From positions 16,698,641 through 16,762,640 of the forward strand of contig NC_067206.1 of NCBI RefSeq assembly GCF_026262505.1: a DNA stretch of 64,000 bases, written 5' to 3'. The notes below the pieces were generated by a model, which was given only the letters and a program-made list of their open reading frames with translations, was not told where the DNA came from and ran no database searches. Positions 36,715 to 46,055 of this stretch are shown here, in pieces. The translations under genes were made by a program, and so were the position numbers. Each line of letters begins with the position of its first letter. Position 1 is the stretch's first letter. Origin of the DNA: Trichomonas vaginalis G3. Taxonomy: Eukaryota > Parabasalia > Trichomonadida > Trichomonadidae.

Positions 36715-37999
36715 TGTTCCCTATATTTTTTTATTTTTAAAACATATCCCTTTTCTTACTCAATTTTGAAATCATTTTGAAGTCCACTAATATATCAAAA
36801 CTAAAGTGTCGTAAACCATACTAAACTACTAACACAGAGGTGGGTCAACGATAGAATAAGGTTAAAAATTTCGTTTCGAGCATAATAAATCAATTATATT
36901 GAGCTATCTAATAAATATATTTAAATAATATCATAATAGATAAATCATACACTTCCTAATAAATCATTTTGAATATGGATGAATAGCATAAAAATGATCT
37001 CTTGAAGTGTAATTTGAAGAAAAAACGAATCATGATAAAAAGGTAGGTTTATCGAGTATAAATTGTTTATTTGTAAAACCATTAATAAATTTAACTTCAA
37101 ATGATAGGGTCAAGTTTGAATGCAAAATTCTAAATAATTTTCTATTAGAATTCTTAGAGCTTGATTCTAATGTAATGTGTTCTTAGTAAAGTATCGTAAA
37201 CGAGATATCCAATTAGGAACCACACGTTTGTTTTTAAAATAAAATTTGTACTTTTTGAATTAAGACCGAAGTTTGGTAGATCATATCAACAGTGCAAATT
37301 GTTCGTGATACTAGTAAGTTAATTGAAAAATGATGATGAGAAAAAAAGGGGAGTAGAATGATAGGACATATCACACCAAAAATAAATGAATTTTTGTAAA
37401 TCAAATATGATTAAATGAATTTAAATAGATTATAGGAGATAGTAATTAATAAAAAAAAGTAAAATGTTATTCACCAAAAAAGTACGTTAGTTAACGGTTT
37501 TTTTAATAGTAAAATAAATATAAAATACACAATAGGAAAGTCATGTAGAATTAGTTATTATTAAAATTATAGAGAAAAGGAGCAAGATAAATTAAAAAAA
37601 AATTCTCGAAATTTGAATACAAACGCTTTTTTAAAAAGTGTTTGTATTAATTTCGAGAATCCTAATTTTCGAAAATTGAAACGACGAGTTTCAATTTTCG
37701 AAAATTACAAATTTTATTATAACGTTTTAGACTAAATTATTTAGATTTTAAAAAGAATATTAAAAGTATAATATGAGTTTGTGAAAATGATTTCAACATT
37801 AGATAAAATAAATCGAATGAGATATAAAAATGATAAAGTTACTGTTTTAACCGTAATGACTTGTATATGTGTTGTATTTGCTAAATAATTGGATATGGAA
37901 ATAAAGAATTTATCTAATTATCATTATTGTGCTATATTGAATGTGATGAGTAGTTTGAAATTGATAATAAATTAATTTATTGAATCAGTTAACATCTGA
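36715..37999. other. AT-rich intergenic stretch with a hairpin pair
   Basis: No gene is credible. Two adjacent hairpins lie at about 37595-37712: one with arms ATTCTCGAAATT.GAATACAAAC around a short loop, one with arms AATTTTCGAAAATTGAAAC. A single TTAACGGTTTTT word (near 37491) matches the AACGGT motif of the Polintons. Otherwise I see nothing. Confidence 0.45.
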
Positions 38000-39170
38000 A
38001 GAAATTTTGAAGGGTATATATGACGTACAAATGTACTAATCTCAAACGATTGGTACATATGTATCAACTTTTTTTGAATCACAAAAAATTCAAAGAAAAT
38101 TTGAAACCAAGACAGATATAACAATGATATGTCTACCTGTGAACTGTATATGACAGTTCATATGCTTCAACAACAGATTGTTGATGCATATGTTTCATCT
38201 TTTCTTTAAATCAAAGAAGATTCAAAGAAAAGTGGATAGAAAGAAAGCCATTGTTTTGTGATGGCTTTCTTTAAAAGCATATATTGGTTAGAATTGTACA
38301 AGTCTCAAAGAATTAGTAGATATGTATCAACTTGTCTTGAAATCATAAAGGATTCGAAGAAAAATTGAAAAAAAGACAGCCATTGATAGACAATGGTTGT
38401 CTTTGTGTGCAACATTCACTTGTATTGACAACAATAACAAGTTATTGTTGTTCACTGAGCAACTTTGTGAAGAATCATTTGTGATTCTTCTTAAAGTTGT
38501 ATCAAAGACACTCATTATTATATAATGATTGTCTTTGTGTGCAACATTCACTTGTATTGACAACAATAACAAGCGAATGTTGCTCATAATGCAACTTTGT
38601 GAAGAATCATTTGTGATTCTTCTCAAAGTTGTATCAAAGACACTCATTATTATATAATGATTGTCTTTGTGTGCAACATTCACTTGTATTGACAACAATA
38701 ACAAGCGAATGTTGCTCATAATGCAACTTTGTGAAGAATCATTTGTGATTCTTCTCAAAGTTGTATCAAAGACACTCATTATTATATAATGATTGTCTTT
38801 GTTTCAACTTTTCTTCGAATCTTTTGTGATTCAAAGAAAAGTTGATCTAAAAGTACCAAACGTTTGAGATTGGTACATTTGTACGCAATATATGCTTTGA
38901 AAGAAAGCCATGACAAAAGAATGTCTGTCTTTGTTTCAACTTTCTTCGAATCTTTTGTGCTTCAAAGAAAAGATGAAACATATGCATCAACAATCTGTTT
39001 TTGATGCATATGAACTGTCATATACAGTTCAAAGGTAGACATATCATTGTTATGTCTGTCTTTGTTTCAACTTTTCTTCGAATCTTTTGTGATTCAAAGA
39101 AAAGATGAAACATATGCATCAACAATCTGTTGTTGATACATCTGAATTGTATTATACCCTCTAAAAGAAA
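38000..39170. repeat. Large inverted-repeat array of nested hairpins
   Basis: The outer parts (about 38010-38260 and 38860-39150) are inverted copies of each other, each holding small hairpins such as GAACTGT.ATATGACAGTTC and CAACA.CTGTTGTTGATGC. The centre (38400-38800) has three 131-bp direct repeats (starts near 38401, 38533 and 38664 at CTTTGTGTGCAACATTCAC), each with its own hairpins (AACTTTGTGAAGAATCA/TGATTCTTCTCAAAGTT). It is the same kind of sequence organisation as at 4.2 and 36.2 kb, with unrelated arms. A long reading frame on the minus strand here is only repeat translation. Confidence 0.8.
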
Positions 39171-39534
39171 CCCTAACAATCATAGAGTTATGAATTCAAA
39201 AATTAATGCCTTTATGTTACTAATTTTTTGTGATTTTCTTCATGCCTTGGGTACTGTTTTAAGTACACTCATGACCATCGAAAAAAGGACGATAAAATTG
39301 TAAAGGTTACACTTAATTATGCCTTTATTTTTTATATAAAAAAGCAAAAAAATAACAAACATAGAATATTGATATTTTAATTTTGACATCCTTACCATAA
39401 TAATGATTCACATCCTTTTTCAGTCAAACTTCCATCATATATATATATATTAAAAAACTTTTGGTTTTGATTGAAAAGCATGATTTACCGAAGGCGCTCA
39501 TCATCCTACTTTTTCCACACAAACACAACTTGTC
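39171..39534. other. Intergenic stretch
   Basis: AT-rich, with no gene or repeat that I can support. The short (TA)n run near 39438 is simple sequence. Confidence 0.35.
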
Positions 39535-39972
39535 TTATATTGAAGAACAACTATGTCCAAAAGCTTTATATATCTTGGCCCTACAGTTTTTGAGCATGCA
39601 ATTGCGAAATTCATGAATGTATATTGCAACTTGAGTTGCGTCAATTTTTTCACGCTTCTTACTCCTTATAACTCTGAATGGGGGATTGTTCCTTTGACAG
39701 AATGCTTTTACAAACTTGCATGACACTCTTTGCCGATCCAGAAATTCTCTTATTTCTGGATCAAAACTTTTGTAGAACTCCCAGAGTATATGCTTCAAAT
39801 GTCGTCTTTTGACAGAGATTCCAACATCAATATACTGCATTTTCAGTAATTCTGCAACTTGATGCTCTTGCTGTAGTGTAAAAAGTATGTTGTGTATACC
39901 AAAAATTTTTCCTCGTCTATATTTGGTATTTTCTCTCCAAGTTTTTCTTTTACTCCACATCTGGGTATTCAA
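39535..39972 (-). pseudogene. CENP-B/pogo-like transposase N-terminal fragment
   Basis: This 145-codon open piece reads MNTQMWSKRKTWRENTKYRR and then, in the second half, a region like the CENP-B helix-turn-helix of pogo/Tigger transposases: FLDRQRVSCKFVKAFCQRNN, PPFRVIRSKKR, IYIHEFRNCM. There is no catalytic DDE domain on either side, so it is a fragment of a Tc1/mariner-group element or a domesticated piece. The identification is tentative. Confidence 0.4.
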
Positions 39973-41162
39973 AATTTTAATTATCTATAGCCAAAAAAAA
40001 TTGTAGCGATGCCTGAGGTACTGAGATAATTTCAGACAATTTTAACTAGAAATAAAAGTTAATATTTGCTTATGTTTTTTGTAACAATCTCCTTTACACA
40101 TGATTTTATCTGAAATAAGTTTTCTGATATATGGTAATTGGACATTTTAAAACAATATTTGCTGTTGTTGAATAAGTTGAATACTAACCTAGCATCCAAT
40201 TTCTATTGAACGTCTTTGTGAAGCTGAAAAATGAATTCATCTGCAAATTTAGAAAAGTGCCAAAAACTTTTTTGAATTTATTTTGAGGAGATCTCCGCTC
40301 AAGAGAATGCCAAGCTTCTTATAACATTCATGCTTACTATCCTTACTATAGTAGACATGAATTTTTACTCATGAATAAAATTTTAATTTGCTTATATTTA
40401 TATTGTCATCTTATATTACTATATATTGTGTCACATATTGCATAAGTTATATACCATTATTCATATATTCACTTTTTCGTATTTTTATATCATTTTGAGA
40501 TTATATCTGTGAAAATGATCACACTGCATTTAGATGAGCTTATATATGGAGACTATATCACAAGTGTTTTTGAGCTTATATATCAAAATTGCCTTAATGC
40601 ACATAAGATTTTGAGACAAGTATATAGAAATGAGACTTTTAAACATAGGAATAATATAGACAAGGATAAGTTATATTCAACCCACAAACAATTAATGATT
40701 TTGATGTGTGATTCAAGATATGATATCTTTCCAATCACCTACAACATACCCTCAAAATCATACAGAATAAGCCATTCCTCATGAAAATAACTCTTCACAT
40801 GATACAAGTCTCAATTTAATTTAGGTAACGCTGTGACAAAGTGATCTCATTATTTGACGACGATACAAAGTCATCCTTTCAATTTTTCACCTCACTTGGT
40901 AATGACTCCTCCTCTTGGTCTCTTAAATGGAAGCACTGCAAATGGAATGAACCTATTCCTTCCAATGTAAACACTCAACAAAATCAACACTGGTGTAGCT
41001 TGAGGTATTGATGCAACTATTCTATATAGAGGTGCTTATAGCACGGCTGGAACTGGCAGTAGCTGCTGATTTTGTGGAGATATTTGTTGAACAAATGTGA
41101 TAAGACGAAATGGTGGAAGTGAGGCATATCTCAATATTTTCACCAGATCTTAAGGCATTTAG
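39973..41162. other. Decayed region, remnant coding traces
   Basis: A 90-codon open frame at 40515-40784 (plus strand, MITLHLDELIYGDY) has no recognisable similarity and may be chance. On the minus strand, 40880-41160 has a coding-like composition and keeps a mostly open frame with hydrophobic segments (LLSVYIGRNRFIPFAVLP, KRPRGGVIT); it looks like the end of a decayed gene. Nothing else is supported. Confidence 0.35.
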
Positions 41163-41300
41163 TATGGATATCTATTTGTTATTATGTTTTGTATATAATC
41201 ATATTATTTAATCCAACTTATCAAAGCTAAACAAGATAAGAAATGCGTTTTAAATTTTTTTGTAAAAATTTCAATTTTTTTCAAACAAAATTGAACAAAA
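41163..41300 (-). repeat. Dispersed repeat, inverted partner of 1646-1780
   Basis: Reverse complement of the repeat at 1.65 kb. It ends almost exactly where the palindromic MITE copy 2 would begin if that copy were symmetrical. Confidence 0.6.
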
Positions 41301-41301
41301 A

Positions 41302-42262
41302 ATACACGTAGAAGATATACTTCTTTAAGTTATTTATAGTAATGGAAATAATATTGTATATCTATCATTAACATATAAACAGATCATATGTTTCTCGTGC
41401 CATGCAATTATGAATTAAGAATCTTGAAAATTCAAATGTATAATGAGTGGGAATATAATGCTTATCTATCATAAAACCATATGAAATATTAATTTTTGCT
41501 TTACGCCTAATTTTTGACGACAATTAGCAAAAAATGTTAAATGTTAACACTCAGTCCATTTGAATATGAAAAATAAAATTGACTTTGATTAAATGTTTTT
41601 ATTTATCATGCAATTCTTCTTGCGACCAAAGATTTGAATAAAATTTCAAAAAATAAGATAGCTTAATAAATAATATACGGTAGTGTTTACTAATAGATGA
41701 ATAGTATATAAATTCTATTAAAATGGATTTGATCCAAAAAAATATAAAACCAAAAATAATTGTTATAATTTAAATGAAGAAGTCATTTAAAACGATTTTA
41801 TTTATGATCAAATTTTATATATTTTTTTGGATCAAATCCATTTTAATAGAATTTATATACTATTCATCTATTAGTAAACACTACCGTATATTATTTATTA
41901 AGCTATCTTATTTTTTGAAATTTTATTCAAATCTTTGGTCGCAAGAAGAATTGCATGATAAATAAAAACATTTAATCAAAGTCAATTTTATTTTTCATAT
42001 TCAAATGGACTGAGTGTTAACATTTAACATTTTTTGCTAATTGTCGTCAAAAATTAGGCGTAAAGCAAAAATTAATATTTCATATGGTTTTATGATAGAT
42101 AAGCATTATATTCCCACTCATTATATTCGTAAATTTTGAGGTTTATCCTTCGCTTTTAAGATCATTGAATTTGATTTTTATATAAAATAGTTATATATTA
42201 GAAAATAATATGAGTTTATGTGATATTATTTTTCAGAAGATTTCATTCTATATGCCTATGAA
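41302..42262. mobile_element. Palindromic foldback MITE, copy 2
   Basis: The same element as at 1-938, centred near 41782. The right arm is complete to CATTCTATATGCCTATGAA. The left arm matches from about 41438 inward; the outer ~135 bp of the left arm are diverged or replaced. Identity to copy 1 over the shared part is very high by eye, so both insertions are recent or were homogenised. Confidence 0.85.
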
Positions 42263-42339
42263 AAGTACTCTCAAAACTAACTTTTTCCTAATTATAATTA
42301 AATCTAGAATATTGTATTATGCTTAGTATTATTTCATTT

Positions 42340-42747
42340 TTCTCATTCAACAATCTCTCACACGCTCTTCTGGCAATGCTCCCCCTCAACAATCTCTCCA
42401 ACAACATTCTGACCCTCCCCCTATTTTCAATCAAGATTTGACCCATATTCTACCTCCAATGACAGCAGAAGAAAGGGCTGCACTATATCCTTTACATCAA
42501 TCAAGAGGTAGACCAAAACATGCTGTCCCAGAAAATCTCAAACAAGCCATTATTGATTTATTTTCTCAGCATGGCCGTCATGGGGTTTCAAACATATGAA
42601 ATCTTGATTAAAGATATTGATTTTGCGAAAAAAACATCTCACCGATTTTATTCGAATGAAGAGTGGTCTTTTACCAAGGCCAACACTAACCCAACTTTGG
42701 TTTCAGAATGTTCAGAGGTCACGTCCCCTAAACCAAATCTCCAATAG
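42340..42747 (+). pseudogene. Fragment of unrecognised gene cut by Polinton B
   Basis: A coding trace begins Gln/Ser/Pro-rich (NAPPQQSLQQHSDPPP), then an AT-hook-like block MTAEERAALYPLHQSRGRPK, then a helical region (LKQAIIDLFSQHG) and, one frame shift later, FAKKTSHRFYSNEEWSFTK. No start with a good context is visible, and the trace ends where Polinton B sequence begins (about 42.70-42.78 kb). It is either a host gene fragment or part of an unknown repeat family. Confidence 0.4.
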
Positions 42748-44345
42748 CATGCCAGAAGAAGTCAACATAGATGATCCTCCATTATCGTCCGTAGCTAAGT
42801 TATAGTCATCTAATCTTATTATGGGGATGCCATTAGCACGCACCTGAATGGCAAAGCAACAATCCCTCATAAATCCAATAAGTGGCTTTGGTACATTTTC
42901 AGTTGCTAGTTCAATAGGTCCTTTAACAGACAATTTGTATGTTATTGGAGCAGTAGATGTTTGACCTTGCTGGAAGCAAAAGTCCACTTCTGTTGGAAAA
43001 CCACATAAGAAATGTGTGTTGTCATAGCTATCCCATTTATGTTCCACACTACCATCATCCACCAATGACCTCATAACATCTTCATTAAATCCTATCATAT
43101 CATTGTTTGTATTGCAAGCGTTCGCAACCATTTCATAAAATACAGGTCCATATGATTTTTCAGGTTCTGCAGGCATATTTCCATAAGCTCCCATGGAAAG
43201 CTGAAGATATTTAAACTTAGGGTTCTCAAAATTAACATAATAATTGTCTTTCTTTCTAAATAGTGCCCAAATACTTTTAACATTAATAGGCGTATAAGCT
43301 GCTGTAAATGTTGCACTTGAACTATCTGTATTCTTTGAGAATGAACCGTCCATAGGAATCCAATCCATAACTTTAACAGGAAAACATAAAGCCTCGTTTG
43401 TATAATGTTCTACAAGTTCTGTATAAATGTTAGGGTCTAAAGAGAATGACTTTGGATGAATGAAACATTCATTAAAATCCATCTTTGTTCGAAATAGTTG
43501 CTGGGTTACAGTTGTAATAGTAACTGTTCCACTAGCTTCTACTGCCTTCGTTATCATAGTGAATGGTTCATTCCATGGAACAAATTTATTTGTCGGTGGA
43601 TTTGAATCTGAAGCAAATGCAACTTTAAGAGTTGGATTGAAAGCAATGATATCATTTACAGATATAGATGTGCATTGTAAGGCGTCGCTACTGAACTTTA
43701 CTTTAAGCTGAATGTTTCCTGCAAAAGCTGGAATAAATCTTATAGCTTCTAATGGTAAAAACTTTCTAACAGGAATTCTTAAACGAAGCTTAAAATCAAA
43801 TGATTTTCCTGCTGTAATTGGACCACTAACAATTTGTCCTGTTCTGCATGTTCCCGAATGACTCCATACATCTTCATGTCGAGTCTTTGAGAAAACATCT
43901 ACTTTCTTTATTTGTTCGGTAGTTTGTGAGTTTGAAGTTATATATGCTTCTTCTCTTGCGTTGTCTTGAGAATATACGATACGACCATTTGCAAGGATTT
44001 GATATCCAGCAACTGCATAGAAAGCGTCATCGAAACCAATCCAAAATCCTGGTGGGTTTGTTTTATTGGAACCTGAACCAATTTCTTTATCTACAATAAA
44101 TTGACCTTCCATTTTATACGTAATGAATGTATTGTAAAGGTCCAACATATTTTCACCAGGAGGTGAGAGATTGAATGTTACCCATGTTTATCTTTAGCAG
44201 TTCCAGGTTGTGATGGAATCTTTGCGTCAGAATATTTTCTATTAGTGTCACCAATTTGAACTGCATTGTCTATGATATCGAAATATGAGCGAATCTGATG
44301 AATATGCTCTGCTGGAGTAAATTCGTTTAGCTGTTCGTTCTGCAT
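42712..44345 (-). pseudogene. Polinton B major capsid protein (double jelly-roll)
   Basis: The gene starts at 44345 (MQNEQLNEFTPAEHIHQI), 10-15 bp after a GATATTTTTATCTGAAGTAAA box. Most of the protein is one open frame of 478 codons. It shows two jelly-roll-like halves, with FKLRLRIPVRKFLPLEAIRF in the first and MDFNECFIHPKSFSLDPN, KSIWALFRKKDNYY and FLCGFPTEVDFCF in the second, the order found in Polinton and virophage capsids. It is broken about once, and its C-terminal end runs into the junction with the flanking gene fragment, so the last ~20 residues may not be original. Confidence 0.85.
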
Positions 44346-44372
44346 GTATTTACTTCAGATAAAAATATCTAT

Positions 44373-44807
44373 TTACTTCATTATTCTCACTCTTCTTCTT
44401 GGCATTCGTGGTGGAAGTTGTTTCTTGACATTTTCAATGAACTGTACATTCTCTTTTGTCTCAACTTCTTTCACTGGCGGGTCATGATTCTTTGACTCGG
44501 TTTGTTTTTCAATGAAATTCACGAACTTTGCAATAAGCTCTTGGTTCGTTATTGAAAGTACATCTGGCTTCTTTTCTTCTGGTTCTATTGACTTTTCAGT
44601 TTGAATAGAAGGCTTAACATGGGCTTCGTGGACTTCACCCTTACCATACACCTTAATGTTGTCGCTTTCTGCATTCGCTAATGGAACCTTTCTTTTTCTT
44701 ACGTATATTTTACCATCTTTACTCTGACTTACGTAATAGAAAGGATGTTGTATTCCTCTTGCGTCATTTAATATAATAGACTCTCGCTCTGATTTTGACA
44801 AGCTCAT
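44373..44807 (-). CDS. Conserved Polinton protein, relative of 24840-25334
   Basis: This 144-residue protein has the shared N-terminal block LSKSERESIILNDARG and beta hairpin ending VRKRKV. A linker and an amphipathic helix (TNQELIAKFVNFIEKQTES) follow, and the end is very basic (PPRMPRRRVRIMK). The equivalent in Polinton A has an acidic Pro/Lys tail instead. ATTAAAACTTTAACCGATG-like leader precedes the ATG. It sits between capsid and a divergent Lys/Glu-rich gene. Probably a minor virion or DNA-binding core protein; not proven. Confidence 0.6.
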   Translation of the reverse strand: MSLSKSERESIILNDARGIQHPFYYVSQSKDGKIYVRKRKVPLANAESDNIKVYGKGEVHEAHVKPSIQTEKSIEPEEKKPDVLSITNQELIAKFVNFIEKQTESKNHDPPVKEVETKENVQFIENVKKQLPPRMPRRRVRIMK

Positions 44808-44852
44808 TTTACATCGGTTAAAGTTTTAATTTTGTTTTTTATCTGCAGTCAA

Positions 44853-45113
44853 ATGACTCAGACAAGCCCTACAGACAAGACCCAAGGGGTCATAGATGTT
44901 GAAGCATTGAAGAAAGAAATTCGTGAGCAAATTTTATCCGAACTGAAGGAACAAAAACAAGAACAAAAGCCAGAGAGACCAAAGAGAAAACTTAGTGAAA
45001 AACAACTTGCTGCATTAGCTGCTGGAAGACAAAAGAACCCAAGACTACTGGCGAAGAAAGCTAGAGAAGAAGCTGAAGCAAAAGCTAAAGAAGCTGAAGC
45101 AAAGAAAGAGTAA
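44853..45113 (+). CDS. Small Lys/Glu/Ala-rich helical protein
   Basis: This 86-residue protein (MTQTSPTDKTQGVIDVEALK) has a charged coiled coil through most of its length, a basic patch with AT-hook-like RPKRKLSEKQ, and an Ala/Lys/Glu-rich end (KAREEAEAKAKEAEAKK). I chose the ATG at 44853 because TTTTTTATCTGCAGTCAA precedes it. It is divergent from the gene at 44373 and followed 25 bp later by the minor capsid gene. Likely DNA-binding or scaffold; unproven. Confidence 0.55.
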   Translation: MTQTSPTDKTQGVIDVEALKKEIREQILSELKEQKQEQKPERPKRKLSEKQLAALAAGRQKNPRLLAKKAREEAEAKAKEAEAKKE

Positions 45114-45137
45114 ATGGTTTATTTTTATCCGAATTAA

Positions 45138-45995
45138 ATGTATAGACAAATACCTTTATCTGTTGCGTTCAGTAGTGAAAACCCTGACGTCAAAATAAAG
45201 GGGAACAGAGTAACGTTTAAGTTTCCAACAGACTGGATTGTGAACATAAATGAAGAGAAGTACATTGACATAACAAATATGTACATTGCGAGAGCATTTA
45301 GGAAAGTTGACTTTATACTTCAAGTCGAGATAGAAAATGACGAACAGTCTTTAAGTGCCCAAAACATTCACATATACAAATACTTTAAAGACGATACAAC
45401 ATTGCTACAATGTATGACTTCATTTAATGAGATGTTCGAGAAAAAGTTCAACATTGAAGTACAAACTTTACAGCCTTTACGTGAGTTTCTTGCACAACTG
45501 AAAGAAGAAGGTAGTCAGGCACAACTTATAGACTTTCATTATGAATTTAATGAAAATGAAGATGGAACACATGACTGTCAGTTTGTTATATATTCACCAT
45601 TCAATGAAGTAGCTAAAAAGAAAGAAAATCCATTACGTATAAGATTTCAAATCTCTGAACCAAGTGATGATTTCAAGAATGTTTTCAATTATAATGCAAT
45701 GCTTCCGAGGAAAAATGAATTTTCAAAGATTGTAACACCTGGCATTTGGGATAGAAAACAAGCAATATTATATTCAAACCTAAGTAAAGGAGTTGAAAAT
45801 GAGTTCATTGGTCATACAAGAAATTCACCATTACCAAATCCTAAGTATTACAAGCTTACTGGCTTCAATCGTGAGTTTTGGATAGACATGTTCTCCACTC
45901 ATGACCATAAAGCACCTGTTTTGCTACCTCCAGACCATAAGGACTGTCTCTACATTGAAGCACAACTCTTAAACTCTACCATCGCAGTATTGTAA
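45138..45995 (+). CDS. Jelly-roll minor capsid-type protein, intact
   Basis: This 285-residue protein is the only whole member of a family with four copies in the window (also 23462-24320, 28325-30613 and 61744-62626). N-terminal signature: VTFKFPTDWIVNINEEKYID followed by ITNMYIARAFRKVDF. C-terminal signature: YSNLS...FIGHTRNSPLPNPKYYKL, FNREFWIDMF and LLPPDHKDCLYIEAQLL. The strand-rich pattern and its presence beside capsid genes suggest a penton- or cement-type virion protein. TTTTTATCCGAATTAA precedes the ATG. It converges with PolB. The structural role is inferred from context. Confidence 0.65.
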   Translation: MYRQIPLSVAFSSENPDVKIKGNRVTFKFPTDWIVNINEEKYIDITNMYIARAFRKVDFILQVEIENDEQSLSAQNIHIYKYFKDDTTLLQCMTSFNEMFEKKFNIEVQTLQPLREFLAQLKEEGSQAQLIDFHYEFNENEDGTHDCQFVIYSPFNEVAKKKENPLRIRFQISEPSDDFKNVFNYNAMLPRKNEFSKIVTPGIWDRKQAILYSNLSKGVENEFIGHTRNSPLPNPKYYKLTGFNREFWIDMFSTHDHKAPVLLPPDHKDCLYIEAQLLNSTIAVL

Positions 45996-46055
45996 ATGAC
46001 CACATGGGCTTATTTTTATCACGAATGACCTCATTGCTGACAAAAATAAATGACC

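Noticed and set aside
38327-38779. 150-codon minus-strand reading frame with three identical blocks
   Set aside because: It is a translation of the 131-bp direct repeats in a hairpin array; no start context and no protein-like composition.
40509-40784. 91-codon frame as a host gene
   Set aside because: No similarity to anything I recognise, no start context and surrounding sequence is decayed; kept only as a remark in the region entry.
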